Assembly: GCA_910577765.1 (NCBI GenBank)
Contig: CAJTOV010000036.1
Span: forward strand, 1-26,353
DNA length: 26,353 nucleotides
Reading direction: 5' to 3'
Source of the DNA: an uncultured Lachnospiraceae bacterium
Lineage (GTDB): Bacteria; Bacillota; Clostridia; Lachnospirales; Lachnospiraceae
Shown piece by piece: positions 22,138 through 26,353 of this stretch (its first letter is position 1; each line of letters begins with the position of its first letter). Under the pieces are notes generated by a model. It was not told the DNA's origin, did not search any database, and was given only the letters and a program-made list of their open reading frames with translations. The position numbers and the translations under genes are program-made.

Positions 22138-23820
22138 TTACTCTGCCAACGTGATCCCGTTAAAGAACTTGTCACCGATTCCGCTCCACACAGGAACAAA
22201 GTTCTGGACACGGGTGCTTACTGCGAACAGGTGGGCCCGGGAATACATGGGCACCCAGGCTGCATCCTCCTGGATGATCTTCTCCTCTAAGGCCTGGTAC
22301 TCGGCGATCCGCTCATCATCATCCACGATTGCCCTGGCAGATGCTACCCTGCCCATGGCCTCCGTATCTCCGTAGTTGATGGAACGCAGGGTGGTCTTCT
22401 CCTCATTGCCGAAGAAGGTGTAAATAAAGTTGTCCGGATCATTGAAATCTGCGGTCCAGGTGGCCAGGAAGGAACCAAGCTCCCCGGATTTGCGGGTCTC
22501 CAGCCAGGTGGACTCATCGTAGTTCTTGATCTCCGCCGTGATCCCCACTTCCGCAAGCTGGTCCTTGATGATCTCCAGGGCCATGGTCACCGTATCGGAA
22601 GCAGAGGAATCTGCCGCCAGCTCCATGGTAAAGCCGTCTCCGTATCCGGCCTCTGCCAGAAGGGCCTTTGCCCCTTCCGGATCATACTGGATAGCAGGCA
22701 GGTTTTCGTTGAAGCCGATGAGGCCGTGGGGGAAGATGCCGTGTTCCACATTGCCCCGTCCGCTGTAAAGGGCATCCAGGATCGTCTGCCGGTCAATGGC
22801 CATCTGGAATGCCTTGCGGACACGCACATCCTGGAAAGGCTCAATCCGCTGGTTCATGGTTAAGTAGGTGATGCCCATGCGGTTGCCCTGGACGATCTGG
22901 TCCGGATAGGTGGCCTGCAGACGGTCAATGGCGTCGGTCACATAGTCCAGGTCAATAATATCCAGCTCCCCGTTCTCAAACATCATGGTCTGGGTCTCCG
23001 TATCCGGCACAATGTGGACTACCACACCCGGCAGGGTGGGCTGGCCGCCCCAGTAATCCTCGTTGCGCACCAGAACAAGCTGGTCATTGTAGCTCCACTC
23101 CGCAAAGCGGAAGGGGCCGGTTCCCACGGTCACAGACGGGTCCAGGCCGAACTGGTCCCCGGCAGCCTCGGTGGCCTCGCTGTCATAGATGGAGACGCCC
23201 GGCGCCGAAATACAGGCCAGAAAACCTGCAAAGGGCTCCTTTAAGGTCACTTTGATGGTATAGTCGTCGATCACCTCAGCGCCTTCCAGCTCTGTGGCAG
23301 AACCTTCCAAAAGCTGGGAGGCACCCTTGATCTGGTCGATAAATTCGCTGTTGACCGTGCCCTGGGCAGTGAGCATCCGGTTGAAGGTATACAGAACATC
23401 CTCTGCGGTAAAATCATTGCCGTTGTGGAACTTGACGCCTTCTCTTAAGTGAAAGGTATACTCCAGGCCATCGTCGGATACGTCCCAGGATTCGGCCAGA
23501 CTTGGCTCAATGCTGGAATTGCCTGCCTCGTCCACCCGGATCTCCACCAGACGGTCATAAATATTCATGGGAACCTCATAATCCTTGGAGGTCTTCTGTA
23601 CGTCCGCAGTCTGGATATCCGCAAACTGGACGGAATTTAAGAATCCTGTGGTATCCACGGATGTGCCGGAACCGCCTGCTGCCGGCTCCTGGGCCTGCTG
23701 GGTCCCGGAAGCGGTCTCCCCTCCGGCTGTGCTGCCGGAATTGCTGCTGCCGCCGCAGCCGGTAACAGCCATACTTACGGCAAGGGACGTTGCAAGGACC
23801 AGACTCAGTGATCTCTTCAT
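22138..23820 (-). CDS. Peptide-binding lipoprotein (SBP family 5, DppA/OppA type)
   Basis: Substrate-binding component of the transporter, 560 aa, anchored outside the membrane. A lipoprotein signal peptide ends at VTGC with Cys22, followed by a Ser/Gly-rich linker. The family-5 signature is visible as LREGVKFHNGNDFTAEDVLYTFNRML, and later blocks include VTVGTGPFRFAEW, VRKAFQMAIDRQTIL and YDPEGAKALLAEAGYGDGF. GAGGAGGAAACGATT precedes the ATG at 23820; the longer frame to 23979 is leader. Peptides are the likeliest ligand, but nickel or other solutes are known for the family. Confidence 0.93.
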   Translation of the reverse strand: MKRSLSLVLATSLAVSMAVTGCGGSSNSGSTAGGETASGTQQAQEPAAGGSGTSVDTTGFLNSVQFADIQTADVQKTSKDYEVPMNIYDRLVEIRVDEAGNSSIEPSLAESWDVSDDGLEYTFHLREGVKFHNGNDFTAEDVLYTFNRMLTAQGTVNSEFIDQIKGASQLLEGSATELEGAEVIDDYTIKVTLKEPFAGFLACISAPGVSIYDSEATEAAGDQFGLDPSVTVGTGPFRFAEWSYNDQLVLVRNEDYWGGQPTLPGVVVHIVPDTETQTMMFENGELDIIDLDYVTDAIDRLQATYPDQIVQGNRMGITYLTMNQRIEPFQDVRVRKAFQMAIDRQTILDALYSGRGNVEHGIFPHGLIGFNENLPAIQYDPEGAKALLAEAGYGDGFTMELAADSSASDTVTMALEIIKDQLAEVGITAEIKNYDESTWLETRKSGELGSFLATWTADFNDPDNFIYTFFGNEEKTTLRSINYGDTEAMGRVASARAIVDDDERIAEYQALEEKIIQEDAAWVPMYSRAHLFAVSTRVQNFVPVWSGIGDKFFNGITLAE

Positions 23821-23949
23821 AATCGTTTCCTCCTCAATCTTCCGGGCCGGACAGACCGGCACTCTTCCGGGCCAAAAGCCTGCAAAGCCGGATTGCCGCG
23901 CCGGGCAGCGGCCGTCATGCAGATTCGCCGGACCCATGTACCAAAAAAT

Positions 23950-23977
23950 GGCGCAGAACCCCCTGGGGGACTGCACC
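23950..23977 (-). terminator. Terminator-like hairpin in the dppA leader
   Basis: On the minus strand GGTGCAG (23971-23977) pairs with CTGCGCC (23950-23956), with an inner CCCCC/GGGGG pairing and small internal loops, extended by AT/AT, then a run of six T (A at 23943-23948). It lies about 30-60 nt downstream of the predicted start of transcription and about 130 nt before the ATG, so it could attenuate the operon. It could instead stop readthrough from the ABC-F gene. Confidence 0.6.
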
Positions 23978-24013
23978 ATCGCATTACCAGACCGGATTTT
24001 TATTCATTTTAAA

Positions 24014-24042
24014 ACTATAGCACAAGAAGGCCGGATTTTCAA
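24014..24042 (-). promoter_or_regulatory. Promoter of the peptide transporter operon
   Basis: On the minus strand TTGAAA (24037-24042), 17 nt, TATAGT (24014-24019). The leader would be about 185 nt, most of it GC-rich and capable of pairing (repeated CCGGTCTG near 23860 and 23990). Confidence 0.65.
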
Positions 24043-24111
24043 CTGTTTTCTGCTCCCGCCTTCCGCAGGGTTACCGTTCACGGGGCAGGGAAAACCGGAC
24101 GAAAGCAGACG

Positions 24112-25992
24112 TCAGGCCGGCTTGTAAGGCTGTTTTTGTCCAGTTTCCCACCACTCCATCACCGCCTCATGCCACCGCTTCCAGGTCTCTTCCCGGTACG
24201 TTTCCGCTTCGGCCCAGGCCTCCTTTAGACCATCCTGGTCTTCCTCCCCGGCCAGCCACCGCTCCCGGATGCTCTGGCTGCACTCCACTGCCTGGATAAA
24301 GGCCGCCTCTGCCAGCTCCATTCTCTCTCCGGCCAGCCGCAGCTTCCAGTCCAGATACGCTTCCTCCTCCGGAATCTCCTGAAGACGGTGGCGTTCTGCC
24401 CTGGGAACCGCCCGCATTCCGGCAAGCAGGGCCGCATCCTCCGCCTTCACCTGGGCAGCGATGCTCTCCCTGACATCCCTCCTCCGGCTCCTCTCCAGAT
24501 AATGCTCGTAGCCAAAGGGATAGTAATAGGCGGCCTGATCCTCCAATACCAGCACGGACTGGGCCACCTGCCGGATGAAATACCGGTCATGGGACACGAA
24601 AAGGATGGTGCCGGTATAAGCCCCAAAAGCCGACTCCAGAGTCTCCTTTGCCTGGATATCCATATGATTGGTGGGCTCATCCAGAAGAAGAAGGTTCGGC
24701 CGGCTCTGGAGAATCTCCGCCAGTACCAGCCGTGCCTTCTCCCCTCCGGACAAGGCGCTGACCCTGCGGGATGCCTCCTTTCCGCCAAACAGGTATGCCC
24801 CCAGGATACTGCGCACCTCCTTGTCTGTCAGGGCCGGGAAATGTTCCTGAAAATGCTCTGCAACGCTTTTCTCTGACTGAATCTGGGCAGAGTGCTGGTC
24901 AAAATATCCAAAGGTCACCTGATTGCCCAGCCGGCAGCTGCCTCCCAGAGGCGCCGCCAGTCCGGCTATGGTCTTGAGGAAGGTGGTTTTGCCTGCCCCG
25001 TTGGGACCGATAAGGCCGATCTTCTGCCCCCGCCGCACCCGCAAAGACAGCTCCAGAAGCTGCCGGTCATAGCCAAGCTTCAGCTCTTTCGCATCCAGAA
25101 CCCATTTGCTTCCCGGAAGCATGGGGCTGATCTCTCCTGTAAACAGATGCACATCATCGGTCTCCGGCTTCTCCACCCGCTCCATCCGCTCTAACTGCTT
25201 CTTCTTGGCCCGGGCAAATGCTGCCTTGGAAGGCTTATGCCTGAATCGTTCAATGACCTGGCTTAAACGCCCGATCTCCTCCTGCTGCCGCGCGTAAGCC
25301 TTCTGCCCCGCAGCCAGCCGCCTCTGCTTCTCCTGCCTGTAAAAGGTGTAGTTGCCTGCATACCGGACCAGCCTTCTGCCGGAGATCTCATACACCACCT
25401 CTGCTGTCTGGTCAAGGAAAAACCGGTCATGGGACACCATGACCACTGCATGGGGATAGGAGCGCAGATATTCCTCCAGCCACTCACAAGCCTTAATATC
25501 CAGATGATTGGTAGGCTCGTCCAGCAAAAGGATATCCGGCTTTGCCAGCAGCAGCCGGATAAATCCAATTCTGGTCTGCTCCCCGCCGGAGAAGCTCTCC
25601 AGCCTCCGCTTCTTATCACTCTTTGCAAAACCAAAGCCCGTAAAGAGCCTGTCATACTCCTGCTCGTATTCATACCGTTCCCGTTCATAGGTATCCCCGG
25701 CCGGACAGTCTTCCAGAATCTCCTCCTCTACCGTCCGTTCCGGGTGGGCAAAAACCTGCTGCCCCAGCATCCCTATGGTGAGCTGCCGGGACTGCCAGAT
25801 CCCAGGACCGTTCCTTTTGTCATCCCGGTCCAGAGACAAATCCCCAGCGATCAGCTTTAAAAGCGTGGTCTTGCCTGCACCGTTGCGCCCTACCACTGCG
25901 ATCTTTTCTCTTCCTTTTATGTCAAAATCCACGTGGGATAAAACCAGATTTCCTCCCACCGAGACACTGCCGTCCCGGATCTGATACAGCAT
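24112..25992 (-). CDS. ABC-F family ATPase
   Basis: A 626-aa soluble protein with two nucleotide-binding domains and no membrane domain, typical of ribosome-acting ABC-F factors. Domain 1 has Walker A VVGRNGAGKTTLL, signature FSGGEQTRIGF and Walker B ILLLDEPTNHLD. The inter-domain linker (about 235-290) holds FRHKPSKAAFARAKKKQLERME. Domain 2 has LIGPNGAGKTTFL, ALSGGEKARLVLAE and LLLLDEPTNHMD. A C-terminal helical extension (about 510-615) is rich in Glu, Arg and Ala. It may be a housekeeping translation factor or confer resistance to ribosome-targeting drugs; sequence reading does not separate these. GGAGGT lies 6 nt before the ATG. Confidence 0.92.
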   Translation of the reverse strand: MLYQIRDGSVSVGGNLVLSHVDFDIKGREKIAVVGRNGAGKTTLLKLIAGDLSLDRDDKRNGPGIWQSRQLTIGMLGQQVFAHPERTVEEEILEDCPAGDTYERERYEYEQEYDRLFTGFGFAKSDKKRRLESFSGGEQTRIGFIRLLLAKPDILLLDEPTNHLDIKACEWLEEYLRSYPHAVVMVSHDRFFLDQTAEVVYEISGRRLVRYAGNYTFYRQEKQRRLAAGQKAYARQQEEIGRLSQVIERFRHKPSKAAFARAKKKQLERMERVEKPETDDVHLFTGEISPMLPGSKWVLDAKELKLGYDRQLLELSLRVRRGQKIGLIGPNGAGKTTFLKTIAGLAAPLGGSCRLGNQVTFGYFDQHSAQIQSEKSVAEHFQEHFPALTDKEVRSILGAYLFGGKEASRRVSALSGGEKARLVLAEILQSRPNLLLLDEPTNHMDIQAKETLESAFGAYTGTILFVSHDRYFIRQVAQSVLVLEDQAAYYYPFGYEHYLERSRRRDVRESIAAQVKAEDAALLAGMRAVPRAERHRLQEIPEEEAYLDWKLRLAGERMELAEAAFIQAVECSQSIRERWLAGEEDQDGLKEAWAEAETYREETWKRWHEAVMEWWETGQKQPYKPA

Positions 25993-26095
25993 ACCGCACC
26001 TCCCAATGTCTCTTTATACTTTTTGACCTGTATTTCACTGCCAGAACCAGCGCAAGTGTTTCAAGTATGAATTTCCTGATATTTTCAGGTTTTCC

Positions 26096-26131
26096 GTGAC
26101 ATTTCAGATACCCCTTGAACCGTTACGGCAT
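26096..26131 (-). repeat. Hairpin element in the ABC-F leader (copy 2 of a pair)
   Basis: Read on the minus strand this matches 5-40 at 32 of 36 positions. The larger inverted repeat is decayed here (about 7 of 10 pairs plus one G-U), but the alternative stem is stronger: CAGATGCC with GGTATCTG, eight pairs including one G-U (26126-26133 with 26104-26111). In that stem the other copy has G-C where this one has G-U. It lies within the predicted transcript of the ABC-F gene. Confidence 0.6.
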
Positions 26132-26160
26132 CTGCCCATAAAAGCCGCCGGACAGGCTAA

Positions 26161-26189
26161 ATTATAGCATATGCCTGTTGAATTCACAA
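26161..26189 (-). promoter_or_regulatory. Promoter of the ABC-F gene
   Basis: On the minus strand TTGTGA (26184-26189), 17 nt, TGC-TATAAT (extended -10, TATAAT at 26161-26166). The leader before the ATG at 25992 would be about 160 nt. Confidence 0.7.
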
Positions 26190-26273
26190 TTATATTGTTT
26201 GAGAAATCAGGCAGAGTTACCCTCAGTGGACAAGGGGACACACGCCCCAAGTACCGTATTTTGGCGGCTGGCG

Positions 26274-26322
26274 GCGTTAACGTCAATCGGCGTACTGGAC
26301 GTACGCTGAGCGACAGTAACGC
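26274..26322. other. Compound hairpin at the right edge
   Basis: A perfect inner stem GCGTAC (26290-26295) with GTACGC (26301-26306) and an outer stem GCGTTA (26274-26279) with TAACGC (26317-26322) enclose partly pairable sequence. Flanking CTGGCGG/CGGCAG may extend it. Its role is unknown and it may continue beyond the window. Confidence 0.4.
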
Positions 26323-26353
26323 GGCAGAATCGCAAATCTGTGGTGCAAAACCG

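Larger units (their letters stand above)
25993..26353. other. Long non-coding region upstream of the ABC-F gene
   Basis: 361 nt with no supported gene. From the ABC-F side it holds a leader with a small CCTGA/TCAGG hairpin (26075-26079 with 26085-26089), the 36-nt element, a strong promoter, a TTACCCTCA-type motif (26217-26240) and an imperfect hairpin at the window edge (26274-26322). A TATAAA at 26013-26018 has no good -35. The short frame at 26104-26286 crosses these elements and is not credible as a gene. Confidence 0.7.

Noticed and set aside
23821..24007. T-box or known riboswitch in the dppA leader
   Set aside because: No T-box antiterminator sequence or recognisable conserved riboswitch core was found; only the hairpin and T-run are supportable.
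26104..26286. Short minus-strand frame upstream of ABC-F
   Set aside because: It overlaps the predicted promoter and the repeated hairpin element and has no supporting start signal.
1..26353. The window as a composite transposon bounded by inverted copies of the 36-nt element
   Set aside because: The two copies are inverted at the two ends, but there is no transposase or target duplication, and the interior holds conserved housekeeping genes such as sigG; gene-oriented leader elements explain the arrangement better.

Overview
The window looks like chromosomal DNA of an endospore-forming gut Clostridium relative, most likely family Lachnospiraceae. The evidence is a clear forespore sigma factor (sigG), Gram-positive AGGAGG-type ribosome binding sites before nearly every gene, lipoprotein-type binding proteins, a mannose-family PTS and moderately high GC with heavy CCGG-rich codon use. 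No rRNA, tRNA, CRISPR array, phage gene or transposase was seen. Starts below were chosen from ribosome binding sites and gene overlaps, so several are shorter than the longest open frame.

Left part (1-9956). pepT (peptidase T, +) converges on a six-gene minus-strand operon: mannose-family PTS IIA, IIB, IIC, IID, a HAD/Cof phosphatase and an HPr-like phosphocarrier. That HPr keeps His15 but has Leu at position 46 in place of the regulatory serine. Upstream on the same strand, separated by a terminator, is a tightly overlapping four-gene sensory operon: an RbsB-type sugar-binding protein, a HisKA_3 sensor kinase, a NarL-type response regulator and a membrane-anchored family-1 solute-binding protein. 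It has no ABC permease or ATPase. I infer that the binding proteins feed sugar signals to the kinase and that the adjacent PTS operon is the likeliest target.

Middle (9957-16100). sigG stands alone on the plus strand. It is followed by a minus-strand pair: a DUF2185-DUF4241 fusion (immunity-like domains) and an AAA-like ATPase with a C-terminal PD-(D/E)XK nuclease domain. Next are two plus-strand genes: a small unrecognised protein with a possible PH-like fold, and an AlbA_2/HATPase regulator whose linker is encoded by a 9-nt in-frame tandem repeat. This block reads as accessory or defence-like DNA.

Right part (16100-26353). A metal-dependent cyclase/formamidase-family hydrolase and adenosine deaminase are divergently transcribed from closely spaced promoters. 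add converges on a five-gene minus-strand peptide ABC transporter operon (dppA-B-C-D-F type). The binding-protein gene has its own promoter and a leader with a terminator-like hairpin. The last gene is an ABC-F ATPase with a long leader.

The most unusual non-coding signal is a roughly 36-nt element, 32/36 identical and carrying alternative hairpins, that lies in the same orientation upstream of both pepT (5-40) and the ABC-F gene (26096-26131). In the ABC-F case it lies inside the predicted leader RNA. All family assignments are from reading the translated sequence; no database search was run.
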